A stretch of 64,000 nucleotides of DNA from Papio anubis (GCF_008728515.1 NC_044978.1:1507771-1571770), one strand, 5' to 3'. Counted from the stretch's first letter, positions 31,440-46,439 are shown. Notes: a model not told the origin generated them from the letters alone. Numbers and translations are program-made.

Positions 31440-31790
31440 CCACTCCCATGATGAAAACTTTCAATAGCATCTCTTTTTCCCCAAGTTAAAGGCTTGAAAC
31501 TCTAACGTGTCCTGTAAGGCTCTAGACTGTTCTCTGCCTATGCTGTTCTGTCTGTCTGAGATGTCTTCTCCAACCCCACCCCTACTGGCTTTGCTATCTC
31601 TTGCTCATCCTCCATTTTTCTCAGTGTGAATGCCATGAATGGCATCTCCTTTAGGGTACCTGTCCTGAAGACTGGATTAGGGACACCTGGGTCCTCTTTG
31701 TACCTTAGAGCATCACAGTTTCTTATCCAATGCTCACCTAGTAGAACGAAGGCCACCTGAGAGCAGACAAACTGCCAGACTGGTTCACTG
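31440..31790 (+). repeat. L2 LINE relic
   Basis: 'aaaggcttgaaactctaacgtgtcctgtaaggctctag', 'tctgcctatgctgttctg' and 'tgagatgtcttctccaacccca' track the L2 consensus (aaatccaaactccttagcatggcctacaaggccctcc...) loosely and in order. Confidence 0.45.
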
Positions 31791-31805
31791 CTTTTCAGTT
31801 CGTCA

Positions 31806-31860
31806 CACAGTGATTCACATACAGTAGGTGTGATTCACGCAGTGATTCACATACAGTACA
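31806..31860. repeat. short tandem duplication
   Basis: CAGTGATTCACATACAGTA occurs twice, separated by GGTGTGATTCACG, giving a period of about 34 bases. Confidence 0.8.
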
Positions 31861-32500
31861 CATATCCGTAGAATGTGTAAATGAAAGTCAAAAATATGTT
31901 AGTGCTGCATAATAATAAGATATCTATTGAATTGTGAATTATAATGAAAAATATTTTAAAGAGAATAAAAATTAAAGGAAGAAACAATATGAAGTTAACG
32001 TTTGGAAAATTAGAACTGAGCTGTATTATATGCTCTGGTCTGTCCTGTTCTTGACTATGAATTCCAAATGGATTACCTTCCTTAAATTAAATTTGGTATC
32101 ACAAAATATTATAGAAAAGTTCTTGCTTCTCCATGTAAATTTTAGATTCCTTCAAAATAGAGTTGTTATTTATGCTTTAAAAAAACATCTTGGTAGCATT
32201 ACAAGTAAAATGTTACTTGTGGAAAGTACTAAACAGGTACAAATCAACAAGGTTGTCCACTCACTTGTAGAAGCTTCATATTTAACTTCAAATAGAAGAA
32301 TTTGTGACTTTTCTTCAGTAAAGATTTCCAATAACCATATAATCAAGTCAGTATATCCATTTTTTCCTCAGAAATCAACAGGTTAATAAGCTCTATTGGC
32401 CTAAATAAATAAATAAATAATTTTAACAAAAGTAGTGTAAAAATGAATACTATTTTTTCCTTGCAACTTTAGAAAATACAGAGTAAACAATGCATAAATA
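31861..32500. other. unique AT-rich sequence with a 118-codon frame
   Basis: A forward frame of 118 codons at 32030-32386 lies in repeat-free AT-rich DNA. Composition (Lys, Ile, Leu, Ser, Phe) matches what AT-rich DNA gives by chance and no motif is seen. There is an (AAAT)n run at about 32403-32420. Confidence 0.35.
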
Positions 32501-33277
32501 AAATTGACAGTTGCCATGGATTAAACACTTAAACATAAGACCTAAAATCATAAAAATTCTAGAAAAACCTATGCAATACCATTCAGGATGTAAGCATGGG
32601 CAAAGACTTCATGGCTAAAACACCAAAAGCAATTGCAACAAAAGCCAAAATTGACAAATGGGATCTAATTAAACTAAAGAGCTTCTGAACAGCAAACGAA
32701 ACTATCATCAGAGTGAATAGGCAACCTACAGAATGGGAGAAAATTTTTGCAATCTATCCATCTGAAAAAGAGCTAATACCCAGAATCTACAAGGAATTGA
32801 AACAAATGTTTAAAAAATAATAAAAAAGTGGGCAAAGGATATGAACAGATACTTTTCAAAAGAAGACATTTATACAACCAGCAAACATATGAAAAAAAGC
32901 TCATCATCTCTGGTTATTAGAGAAATGCAAATCAAAACCACAATGAGATACCATCTCTCGCCAGTTAGAATGGCGATCATTAAAATGTCAGGAAACAGGC
33001 CAGGAGCCGTGGTTCATGCTTGTAATCCCAACACTTTGAGAGGCCAAGGTGGGCAGATCACGGGGTCAGGAGTTCGAGACCAGCCTGGCCAACATGGTGA
33101 AACCCCATCTCTACTAAAAATACAAAAATTAGCCAGGCGTGATGGTGATTGCCTGTAATCCTGGCTACTCAGGAGGCTGAGGTAGGAGAATCGCTTGAAT
33201 TGGGAGGCAGAGGTTGCAGTGATCCAAGATCGAACCATTGCACTCAAGCCTGGGTGACAGAGGGAGACTCCATCGCC

Positions 33278-33308
<31 letters not shown>

Positions 33309-33982
33309 AAATAACATGCTGGAGAGGATGCGGAGAAATAGTAACACTTTTACACTGTTGGTGGGAGTGTAAATTAGTTCAGTCATTGTGGAAGACAGTG
33401 TGGTGATTCCTCAAGGATCTACAACCAGAAATACCATTTGACCCAGCATCCCATTACTGGGTATATACCCAAAGGATTATAAACCATTCTACTCTAAAGA
33501 TACATGCACACATATGTTTATTGCAGCACTGTTCACAATAGCAAAGACTTGGAACCAATCCAAATGCCCATCGATGACAGACTGGATAAAGAAAATGTGG
33601 CACATATACACCATGGAATACTATGCAGCCATAAAAAAGAATGAGTTCATGTCCTTTGCAGGGACATGGATGATGCTGGAAATCATCATTCTCAGAAAAC
33701 TAACACAGGAACAGAAAACCAAACACTGTGTGTTCTCACTCACAAGTGGGAGTTGAACAGTGAGAACATATGGGCCCAGGGAGGGGAACATCACACACTG
33801 GGCCCTGTCAGGGGTTTGGGAGAAAGAGGAGGGAGCGCATTAGGAGAAATACCTAATGTAGATGGCGGGTTGATGGGTGCAGCAAACCACTGTGGCATGT
33901 GTATACCTATGTAACAAACATGCATGTTCTGCACATGTATCCCAGAACTTAAAGTATTAAAAAAAAAAAATTGACAGTTGCC
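32501..33982 (+). mobile_element. 5'-truncated L1 LINE with 15 bp target duplication
   Basis: AAATTGACAGTTGCC flanks the insertion at 32501-32515 and 33968-33982, a perfect duplication. The L1 carries the ORF2 C-terminal region (peptide MFIAALFTIAKTWNQSKCPS and following in the frame 33514-33756) and the whole 3' UTR with a short A-tail. An Alu sits at 32998-33306. Stops and frame changes make ORF2 inactive. L1PA-type. Confidence 0.95.
32998..33306 (+). mobile_element. Alu SINE inside L1
   Basis: Starts GGCCAGGAGCCGTGGTTCAT and ends in a 28-base A tail. AGGAAACA before and AGGAAATA after are the remains of a target duplication. Confidence 0.95.
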
Positions 33983-34414
33983 TTCATGTTATATTAAAGA
34001 CCAATGGATAACCAGAAAGATTTTGCCATGTGGCCTGGAAAATAAAATCATTTTTTTCTTTTCCCCAGGTCAGAAAAAGACAGAAAATCATGCAGTTGAT
34101 AGGGAGGTGTTGAAAACACAAATCTGAAGGTCGGAGCAGTTCGTCCAGGCGGACAGCTTTCCCCACCAAATGCAGAGGGGAAAGTACATGGAAAGAGGGA
34201 AGACAAGGGTGTAAAGTCCCCTTGATTTTGTCCAAGGTAAGTTTCACTTCCATTGTTCAAATCAAATGAAGTATTGAAGCAAAGTTAGCACATTTGGCAG
34301 AGGATTTGTTTCTGATCTGTTCTAATTTCTTCCACAGAGATATGTGTTTCTGACAGGCTTGTCCTTTTCCAAGTAACAGGCTGAAGCCACATCAGTGCCT
34401 AAGACACTTCTCCT
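33983..34414. other. unique sequence
   Basis: Single-copy sequence. Overlapping reverse frames of 89 and 70 codons (33984-34260) show no known motif. Confidence 0.4.
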
Positions 34415-35541
<1,127 letters not shown>

Positions 35542-36164
35542 GCTAACTTCATGAAACTCTACCTAATGAATCTAGTTTCTTTCATTACCAACCCTCTCAT
35601 TTCTAATAAGGAGATCCCTGTCTAGGTCTTTGTTTGCATATCCTCTGTGATACCTGAATTCTCGCCAACCTGGGTCTTGCTTTGCTGCCATCATTCTTGC
35701 CAGACACTAAAGGCCTCTATGAGTTCTAGACTCAAAATGAAGTGCCTCAACTGAGATCAGATCACTTGCAGTGCCGCTGTCTCTGCGTGGATTTCTGTCT
35801 CTTGCCTATTCTCCACTCTTCTCCATCCATCTTTATTCCCATATGAAATCTCCCTAACTTGGACTAACTGCCTTGAGTCCCACCTACAGGTTATTAGGAT
35901 CACTCCTGGATTCCATACCCCTCCTAGCTGGAAAGCCTCTTGCTGCTTTCAGCTGAGCCTGTGCACATCTCAGTCCCTCCCGGTATGACCGAGTCTAAAC
36001 CCATTTAAGCCTATTTGCTTCCGTCTAGGGAGGTGCTCTGTGTTGGATTAAAATTACATCTCTGGCTTCCTGAATGACATCCTTCCTGCCCATAAGCCTT
36101 TCTCCTCTTGTGCATCTCCCTCTCCACTGCCTCCCTCCAATCTGCTGCTGCTTCTTTCACAAAG
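35542..36164. other. unique pyrimidine-rich sequence
   Basis: C/T-rich single-copy stretch; no gene or confident repeat. Confidence 0.4.
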
Positions 36165-36410
36165 CTATAAGTTACTAGTGCTTTCTATCTGCTGGGTCCT
36201 GGACTAAGTGTTTCATATGCATGATCTCATTTAATTCTTGCAACAGGCTGAGAATTCAATTTTTCATTCAAATTTTGAAGAAATAATAAACTAAGGCTTA
36301 CAATATTTAATGACTTGCCTAATAATAAGAGATAGAACTGAGATTCAAAACCGCGTCTGTTTAACTCGGATGCCCACATTTTAATTACTAGATTAAAATG
36401 CTTTTCTTAG
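36165..36410 (-). repeat. MIR SINE, antisense
   Basis: 'tctgctgggtcctggactaagtgtttcatatgcatgatctcatttaattcttgcaaca', then 'gaagaaataataaactaaggctt' and 'atgacttgcctaataataagagatagaactgagattcaaaa' follow antisense MIR order. Confidence 0.8.
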
Positions 36411-37354
36411 CTCAGGGGTGATTGAATGACTAACCTTCTTCGAACAGATGCCTCCTGCTAGCCTGAAGAAATCGAGATTAAAGTTCAGCCCGAAATGACT
36501 GGTCTTGGAAGTACTGTAGATCGGACACTTCATTGACTAAATCAAAGGACAAATGCACTTGGAAGAATCAGGCAGGTTGGAAAGTCAACCATAGACTCAG
36601 CCACATCTGGGGAATCGCCCACACAGCCAGTGTAGGACAGTTCTCAAAGGCTTAAGTGGGTCCAAAATACAGCAACAGCCCATTTCAAACATACGCAGTG
36701 TATCTGATCCAGGGATCTGGTTTGCTTGCTCAAGGCGTTTTACTGCCTGCACTTGGGAGACGAAGAAGGGAGAGCCAGACAGAGCTCACCAATGGGTAGT
36801 AAAATCCGGAGAGCCCTAGAGACTTAGAAACCTACAGGTGCCATTCATTCAATACCAATCGGCAATGGTGCAGATGTGCGGGCTTTCTTAGGAAACTTTT
36901 CCAAATTCCTCTTCTATTTGCAACAGATGGCTGTCCATCTCTGCTGAAGTGTTTTCCATTGAGGAGGGATTCAGTACTGTCCTACTACTATCCAACAGAA
37001 AACTTATTTGAATATTCTTTGAGTTTAGCTACAACTTTCATCAATGAGCATTATTTGTTTTGTTGTGGAACGAGTGTTGACGGTGATTATCATTTTCACT
37101 TGATCTAGACTATCATTCTTGTAACGTAGGCTCTACTTGCTTTAATATTTTTAGTCATCACATCAATTTGTCAGCTTTTTAAAAGTTGTGGTTAATTAAA
37201 CCCCTCAAAGCCTTTCCAGACACATTCTTGCCATTCAATCATTCAGTTAACTATTTTCTGAGAGCAGTTTTTAACTTAATACGAAACTATGATTATCCCT
37301 GTGATGTTAATTTTCCCATCTTGGATTTGCTCAGTATATCCATCTGTGATGATC
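36411..37354. other. unique sequence, no gene seen
   Basis: About 0.9 kb of single-copy sequence with no long frame and no repeat recognised. Confidence 0.45.
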
Positions 37355-38135
<781 letters not shown>

Positions 38136-38649
38136 ATTGTTTTTATTTTTGAATCTACCATTTAATCTGAAACATCGCATAGGATTTCTCCTTGGAATGT
38201 ATCCTACACAAAGGCTAACTATGTAAAGCTGAGGTTTGTAAAGTCCCATTGCAAATGTTCTCTCTCTGGGCATCCTATCACCAGCACACTGTACGCTCTG
38301 CCCTCACTCTTTCCTTCCCTCACTTACTCTTTCTCACTCTGGTGTTGAAACGTTAGTAATACTTAAGAAGCCAAGACTTGAAAGTAACTGATAAACCTTT
38401 TGCTCTTGGAAAACCCTTCCAGTCTCAGAGCTCAAGATTCCAGGAGTCTTAAGAATTTTCTTTCTTTCCTTTTTATTAAAAAACAAACAAACAAACAAAC
38501 AAAAACACTTGGGTTTACATACATGTATCCATGCTAATAACACACAAACTAACTTAAAACATCAAATACTTCCCTGGGCTAAATTTCGGTTTACTTTATG
38601 CCCCGTAATAATATAAATACTTTTTGAAAATTTAAAATTTAAAAATTTC
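38136..38649. other. unique sequence with (CAAA)n
   Basis: AAACAAACAAACAAACAAAC at about 38480-38500 is the only repeat recognised. Confidence 0.5.
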
Positions 38650-38890
38650 CAAGCACAGCACTAAACGCATTGTTTGCATTTTCCCACTGAAACCTTGTGA
38701 ATGTATTCTAGGAGGCGATATTATTACTATACCTTTTAGAGATGAATACACCAAGAGTTAGAAAAGTAAATTTAAGTTTCTTTCTAATTTAGAAAAGTAA
38801 AATTGAGTATCTAGAGAAGTAAATGATGGAACCAGAATTCAAATCCAAATATGTCTAACACCAGTGCTCAAACCAGTAACTATACATATT
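38650..38890 (-). repeat. MIR SINE, antisense
   Basis: 'aagcacagcactaaacgcattg', 'ccactgaaaccttgtgaatg', 'ttattactataccttttagagatgaata' and 'gatggaaccagaattcaaatcca' follow the antisense MIR consensus. A short internal duplication (AGAAAAGTAAA twice) is present near 38761-38800. Confidence 0.65.
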
Positions 38891-38914
38891 CTGCTATTAA
38901 CTGAGAAATAAAGA

Positions 38915-39080
38915 CACACATGGCTTCAGCCACTTAATAGATGCCCAGTGTTGGGCAAGTCCATTAACTTTCATGTTTTGCTCTATAAAATGAAAACCGT
39001 AATGACAGTTACCTTCTGAGAAGACTGCATGAATTAAATACAATGATAACATGAAATTAGATATACAGTGTATGGCTAAC
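38915..39080 (+). repeat. MIR SINE
   Basis: 'cttgggcaagtccattaactttcatg', 'tataaaatgaaaaccgtaatgacagttaccttctgagaagactgcatgaattaaata' follow the MIR sense core. It lies just after an antisense MIR. Confidence 0.6.
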
Positions 39081-39349
39081 TGAAAATTACTTTTTTTTAA
39101 CTTATTAAATTCATCTGATTCAGCTGATTCAGTAGAAAAAATTTTTGTAACATCCAAAAAATAGTAAAGTGAATAAAAATGTTTGGAAAAACAAATCTCC
39201 TGAATGCAGTCTAGAAGAAGTCGTCTTACTTCCTATATTTAGGCAAATAAACTCCATTGAAAAAAAAGTATGATACATTTCTGTTTCCAAATTTAATATT
39301 TGAAGAAAATATACACATACATATTCGTTCTTTTAAAAAGGCTCGCTGG

Positions 39350-39479
39350 GGCCAGGCATGGTGACTCATGCATATAATCCCAACGTTTTAGGAGGGTGAA
39401 GTTGGAGGATGGCTTCAGACAGGAGTTGGAGACCAGCCTGGGCAATATAGCAAGACCCCATCTCTTTAAAAAAAAAATT
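39350..39479 (+). mobile_element. free left Alu monomer (FLAM) or half Alu
   Basis: GGCCAGGCATGGTGACTCAT to GACCCCATCTCTTTAAAAAA, only the left arm with an A-tail. It is old and diverged. Confidence 0.8.
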
Positions 39480-39487
39480 GTTTTTAA

Positions 39488-40941
<1,454 letters not shown>

Positions 40942-41045
40942 GGATGTCACACCAGAGAGAGGCAATAGCTCATTAACAAGATTGATGACCTATACTAGTA
41001 GCTAGATCTTCCTGACGTGAGCCTCTCTCTGGTGTGGTCCCATCC
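40942..41045. repeat. 16 bp perfect inverted repeat (hairpin)
   Basis: CACACCAGAGAGAGGC (40948-40963) is the exact complement of GCCTCTCTCTGGTGTG (41021-41036). The arms extend with a small bulge to GGATG at 40942-40946 and CATCC at 41041-41045. The loop is 57 bases. It is in unique DNA and not part of any repeat I recognise. Confidence 0.9.
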
Positions 41046-41124
41046 TGTGAGGCTGTAGGAAGATCAGGGAGGTCACCTCTCGTTAAAAACAAGTTTATAT
41101 GAATGGTTCAAAATAGAATGATCT

Positions 41125-41450
<326 letters not shown>

Positions 41451-42268
41451 TTGGAATGATGCCCAATCTTTAAGCATTTGCTGTTAGTTACACTTTTGTT
41501 TAAATGGTTGATCTATTGATGTAAGCAACACAACTAAAACTCTTCTACCTATTTGGTTTCACTTCAACTGGAGATGCAATATGCAAACTGATTATTTTTA
41601 CTTTCTGCCTAGCTTTCTCAATTATTGAGATGATTTTGTTTCCTCTAAAGCCAACGTTAAGAATGGAAATTAGATTAGTGTGTCTGCTATTTAATCAGTG
41701 AGGGAACAAAATACTGACTAGGAGGATCCACTTTTTTTCATGTTCCTCAATGAATTTAGAACATGGACCTGTTAACTAAATTGGTGAGCAGGGTTGTCAA
41801 TGTTTAAACATGGCAACACAAAAGAAGTATGTGAACCAAAAAAGCAAAATATTGTTTAAAAAACAAAACAAAACAAAAAAGGTATCGTTCAGGCTGCTAA
41901 GTTGCCATGGAGGAAACCTCACAGTTAACCTTGACGTCCCCCTCCCACCTCACTGGCTGTCCACTCCTTTGTGAGCTGATTCCCCGCAGATCAGTGACTA
42001 CCCAAACAGCAAATATGTTCTTAGGAAACATAGCATTGAATAAACTCATTAAGACAGGCTACTCTAGTCAACTACTAGAGTTAAACTAAGAATGCAAATT
42101 TATCAATTTGTAGCTACTTGAATACTGATTTCTACTCTCCATTGTACTCGATGTACTGTAGAAATGGAATTCCTCTTCGAACTTTTCATGGATCAACATG
42201 GGCTCTGAGAAAATGAAGGTAGAGATGAAACTGACCCAGTTGTCCCGTATAAGTGAAGTTTATGGTTT
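41451..42268. other. unique sequence
   Basis: AT-rich single-copy sequence. AAACAAAACAAAACAAAAAA run near 41860. No gene recognised. Confidence 0.45.
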
Positions 42269-42793
42269 CTTTTGTGTTGGGAGCAAGACCCCCAAAATGT
42301 GGCCATAAACTGGCCCCAAAACTGGCCATAAACAAAATCTCCACAGCACTGTGACGTGTTCATGATGGCCATAACGCCCGCTGGAAGGTTATGGGTTTAC
42401 GGGAATGAGGGCAAGGAACACCTGGCCCACCCAGGGTGGAAAACCACTCAAAGGCATTCTTAAGCCGCAAACAATAGCATGAGCGATTTATGCCTTAAGG
42501 GCATGTTCCTGCTGCAGTTAACTAGCCCAACCTATTCCTTTATTTCTTCCCATCCCTTCGTTTCCCATAAGGGATACTTTTAGTTAATCTAATATCTATA
42601 GAAACAATGCTAATGACTGGTTTGCTGTTAATAAATATGTGGGTAAATCTCTGTTCAGGGCTCTCAGCTTTGAAGGCTGTGAGACCCCTGATTTTCCACT
42701 TCACACCTCTATACTTCTGTGTGTGTGTGTCTTTAATTCCTCTAGCGCCGCTGGGTTAGGGTCTCCGTGACCGCGCTGGTCTCAGCACTTTTG
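42269..42793 (+). mobile_element. MER9-like (HML-3, ERVK class) solo LTR with 6 bp target duplication
   Basis: The LTR runs 42275-42787, starting TGTTGGGAGCAAGACCCCCA and ending CTGGTCTCAGCA, so TG...CA ends are intact. CTTTTG flanks it exactly at 42269-42274 and 42788-42793. The 6 bp duplication fits the ERVK class, and the sequence matches what I know of MER9 LTRs (GGCCATAAACTGGCCCCAAA, AATAAATATGTGGG, GCGCCGCTGGGTTAGGGTCT). Only one LTR remains, so the provirus was lost by LTR-LTR recombination. No viral gene. Confidence 0.9.
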
Positions 42794-42804
42794 AGTAAAC
42801 ATAT

Positions 42805-43245
42805 GCGATGGTTAATACTGAGTGTCAACTTGATTGGATCAAAGGATACAAAGTATTGATCCTAGGTGTGTCTGTGAGGGTGTTGCCAAAGGAGATTAAC
42901 ATCTGAGTCAGTGGGCTGGGAAAGGCAGACCCACCCTTAATCTGGCTGGGCAAAATCTTATCTACCAGGGTGGCCAGACTATCAGCAAACAGAAAAATGT
43001 GAAAAGAGAGATTGGCCTAGCCTCCCAGCCTACATCTTTCTGCCATGCTGGACACTTCCTGCCCTCGAACATCGGACTCCGAGTTCTTCAGTTTTGGAAC
43101 CTAGACTGGCTCTCCTTGCTCCTCAGCCTGCAGATGGCCTATTGTGGGACCTTGTCATCATGTGAGTTAATACTTAATAGACTCCCTTTATATATATATT
43201 TCATTAATTCTGTCACTCTAGAGAACCCTGACTAATACAACATAG
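42805..43245 (+). mobile_element. ERVL-class LTR (subfamily unassigned)
   Basis: GATGGTTAATACTGAGTGTC, GTGTCTGTGAGGGTGTTGCC, 'tgccctcgaacatcggactccgagttcttcag', 'cagatggcctattgtgggacc', ending AGAGAACCCTGACTAATACA. This is the typical order of an old ERVL-related LTR. A 78-codon frame within is incidental. Confidence 0.75.
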
Positions 43246-43249
43246 AAAT

Positions 43250-43660
43250 TTTCCCTCCCAGTCTTGAAACTTGAGAAAGGTACATTTGTCTTACCTGAGT
43301 TCCCTTCTCAGGAAACCAACCATCAGGCCTCCCCATGTCAAGAAGCTGAAACTCACCAGATCACAGCCTCTGGATGATGAGACGGCAGACCCGTCACCCA
43401 TCACGACTGTCTAACTGATCACCTGCTGCCTGTTGACCAACTCCTCTTCCTTACCCATCCCGAATTCCTGTTTTCCATTTCTTCCCTGCTATATAAACCC
43501 CTAATTTTAGTCAGCTAGGGAGGTGGATTTAAAACTGATCTACCATCTTTTCAGCTGCAATAACCAAAACGCATTCTTCCCTGGCAGTACTCATCGTCTC
43601 TGTGATTGGCTTTCCATGCAGTGAGAAGTAAAACCTCAAGATTCTTGTCTTGAAGAATAT
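43250..43660 (+). mobile_element. ERV1-type LTR (subfamily unassigned)
   Basis: 'cccttctcaggaaaccaaccatcaggcctcccca', TATATAAACCCCTAATTTTAG (TATA box), 'agctagggaggtgga', 'tactcatcgtctctgtgattggctttccatgcagtgag'. These are hallmarks of MER4/MER61-type LTRs. It directly follows the ERVL LTR. Confidence 0.65.
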
Positions 43661-43856
43661 TGAGTTCATGTCATGGTGAAATTTGAATTAGGAAAAAAAA
43701 CAAACCTTCCCCCACAAAGGGCAATATACAGCTCTGCCAAAAGTAATGCACCCTACCAAAAAACCTCTGTGCCTACGCTGAATAGACATAAATTGGCCCC
43801 TTCTAAATCTTTGCTTTAAGCTTCTGTTCTCTGTGCACATGGCATCTCATTAAAAG

Positions 43857-43905
43857 GTCTTCCTTCCTTCCTTCCTCCCTCCCTCCCTTCCTTCCTTCCT
43901 TCTTT
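43857..43905. repeat. (TTCC)n / (CCCT)n microsatellite at Alu tail
   Basis: TTCCTTCCTTCCTTCC units with a CCCT core, replacing the T tail of the following antisense Alu. Confidence 0.95.
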
Positions 43906-44186
43906 CAGACAGAGTCTCATTCTGTCGCCCAGGCAGGGGTGCAGTGGTGCGATCTCCGCTCACTGAAAGCTCCGCCTCCTGGGTTCACGCCATTCTCCTG
44001 CCTCAGCCTCCTGAGTAGCTGGGACTACAGGTGCCCACCACCGTGCCTGGCTCATTTTTTGTATTTTTAGTAGAGACGGCGTTTCACCGTGTTAACCAGG
44101 TTGGTCTGGATCTCCTGGCCTTGTGATCCGCCTGCCTCGGCCACCCAAAGTGCTGGGATTACAAGTGTGAGCCACTGTACCCGGCC
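43906..44186 (-). mobile_element. Alu SINE
   Basis: AGACAGAGTCTCATTCTGTC after the microsatellite; 5' end at CACTGTACCCGGCC. Confidence 0.95.
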
Positions 44187-44900
44187 AAAACTTTTTTGTC
44201 TTAAGAAAGTTTACAACGAACTTGATGGAGTTGCAAAATATTATTTTTACTTTGGTCATATTTTGATGAGACACCACGACCTTAAATTAATTGGAACTAG
44301 GTATCTCCAATTAGTAAAAGATGAATCGATCTCTTTAAAATAAGTCACACTTTGGAAGCCCATCTAGTCCTGCTGTTTCTTTCTGTTTGAGCTTCACTTC
44401 CAAATTCTGGAGACGTGTTAACTCATCACTAAATAATGACTAAACGCCTTTGAACATTGAACCCTTCCAGAGGAAGGAAAGGTAACATCCCCCAAGTCCC
44501 AATTAACAGCACAATTACCTGTTTTAAACTTTGTTAAAGGTAGAGGGAGCCATGAGAAACAGGGTTAGCCACAGTGCCGCCAATGGAGTGGGTTATAGGG
44601 AGAAACACAGTATCTTAAATTACAAAAAGTCTTCCTGATTCCAACGATAGAGAAAGGAAAAAAAATTATCTATTAGGAATGGAGTTCTACACATAAGGCT
44701 TCTGCACGCAGTACATTTTGTTCCTGGACTACGACACATTACAGTACTCAGAGTACAAAGTGATTTGGTTTTGCTTTGTATTTATTTTTATAAAAACAGA
44801 TGTAGTCTTACATCTCCTTTTCTGTCACTACTTTGTGTGTCTTTGGGCAGGGCATTATAATTCTCTTGAGTCTCATTTTCCTGCCTATAAAGCTGAATCA
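44187..44900. other. unique sequence
   Basis: Single-copy AT-rich sequence with nothing recognised. Confidence 0.45.
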
Positions 44901-45109
44901 AAAATTACCTAACTCTGGCAGGGTGCAGTGGCTCACGCCTCTAATCCTAGCACATTGTGAGGCTGAGGCGGGTGGGTCACTTGAAGTCAGGAGTTAAAGA
45001 CCAGCCTTACCAACATGGTGAAACCTTGTCTCTACTAAAAATACAAAAATTCGCCGGAAATCTCTTGAACCCGGGAGGTGGAGGTTGCAGTGAGCCCAGA
45101 ATGTGTCAC

Positions 45110-45738
45110 TGAGAGGTGAAGTCAGCTGGACTTCCTGGGTGGAGGAGGCACTTGAAGAACTTCTCAGTCTAGCTAAAGGACTGTAAACACACCAGTGAGT
45201 GCTCTGTGTCTAGCTAAAGGTTTGTAAATGCACCAATCAGCACTCTGTAAAAATGCACCAATCAGCACTCTGTTTCTAGCTAAAGGTTTGTAAACACACC
45301 AATCAGCACTCTGTAGAAACAGACCTATCAGCACTCTGTAAAATGGACCAATCAGCAGGATGTGGGCAGGGCCAAATAAGGGACTAAAAGCTGGCCACTG
45401 GAGCCAGCAGCAGTAAGCCGGTCAGGTCCCCTTGGAGGATGTGGCAGCTTTGTTCTTTCACTCTTCATAATAAATCTTGCTACAGCTAACTCTTTGGGTC
45501 AGCACTATCTTTAAGAGTTGTAACACTCGCCATGAATGTCTCAGGCTTCACAACTGAAGTCAGCAAGTCCATGAACCCACCAGAAGAAAGAAATTCTGGA
45601 CCCAGCTTGAACATCTGAAGAAACAAAGTATGCACACACCATCTTTAAGAACTGTAACACTCACCGCGAGGGTCTGGCATCATTCTTGAAGTCAGCCATA
45701 CCAAGAACCCATGGGAGGGAACCAATTCTGGACAAAGC
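45110..45738 (+). mobile_element. LTR12-type (HERV9 group) LTR nested in an Alu
   Basis: Starts TGAGAGGTGAAGTCAGCTGG. U3 repeats of GCACCAATCAGCACTCTG type carry four CCAAT. A TATA-like ACTAAAAG lies at about 45382 and AATAAA at 45469-45474. U5 has 'gtaacactcgccatgaatgtctcaggcttcac' and a repeated 'aagaactgtaacactcaccgcgagggtctg'. It ends near TTCTGGACAAAGCA. No viral coding sequence. A clean 4 bp duplication was not found. Confidence 0.9.
45222..45355 (+). promoter_or_regulatory. LTR12 U3 CCAAT repeat array
   Basis: ACCAATCAGCACTCTGT-type units with CCAAT at about 45233, 45258, 45299 and 45348, plus one mutated CCTATCAG. The TATA-like box and AATAAA downstream are kept, so this copy keeps more of the promoter layout than the antisense one at 14-15 kb. 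Confidence 0.65.
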
Positions 45739-45817
45739 ATGCAATCCAGCTTGGGCGGCAGAGCAAGACTCCGTCTAAAAAAATAAATAAAATAAAATGA
45801 AAAAAAATTACGTAACT

Positions 45818-46439
45818 TCGATGTAACAGAACAGGAACTCCAGGAAACACATTTAGCCGTTTAGAACTTGCTAAAAAATAATACTTGAAAACAATGGGAA
45901 AAAGATGAATCATCACCAATGTTTAGGGGGAGAAAGCAGGGCCTACACTCAAACCATACATCAATATCTATTGCTGGTGTCTCTGCCACCCTGCGAGGAC
46001 TGGGCATGGGCAGAAAATTGTGTGACAAAAGTGGGGGAGCTTTTCTGACATCGCACAAAGTTTTCCTGGGAAGGAAAGAACATCTCAGGTCCCTAATGCT
46101 CTTGTAAATACAGATTAATCAAAAAATAGATTAATCTGGCATGTCTTTGTACATGACAGATCATCAAAAATCTATTTTAATAATAATAACAACACATATT
46201 CTGTTAGATTCTTGTGAAATTTCAATATCCATAAAAGCACCTGTTCAGTCTAGCCAGGTGGACCTGGGTAGGAGTTCTGATTACCGCACTCTTTAACTGT
46301 GTGCGACGAGTAAGTTTCATGACCACTACAAACCTGTTTCTACTTCGATACAGTTTTATAATTTGTGATTAATCTACCGGAAAGTGTGGTTCTGAGCCTT
46401 TAATAAGGTGGTCTTGGGCTGGTACAGGGCTTGCTTCAT
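45818..46439. other. unique sequence
   Basis: No gene recognised. 62-65 codon frames near 45861-46107 overlap on both strands without motif. Confidence 0.45.

Larger units (their letters stand above)
44901..45817 (+). mobile_element. Alu SINE interrupted by an LTR12
   Basis: Alu left part 44917-45109, right end about 45739-45803. AAAATTACCTAACT before (44901-44914) and AAAATTACGTAACT after (45804-45817) show that one Alu insertion brackets the whole unit. The Alu also lacks about 60 bases around its right-arm start (AATTCGCCGGAAATCTCTTG). Confidence 0.9.

Noticed and set aside
42275..43660. A provirus with gag-pol-env between the adjacent LTRs
   Set aside because: The LTRs are from different ERV classes and no internal sequence separates them. 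They are solo or remnant LTRs.
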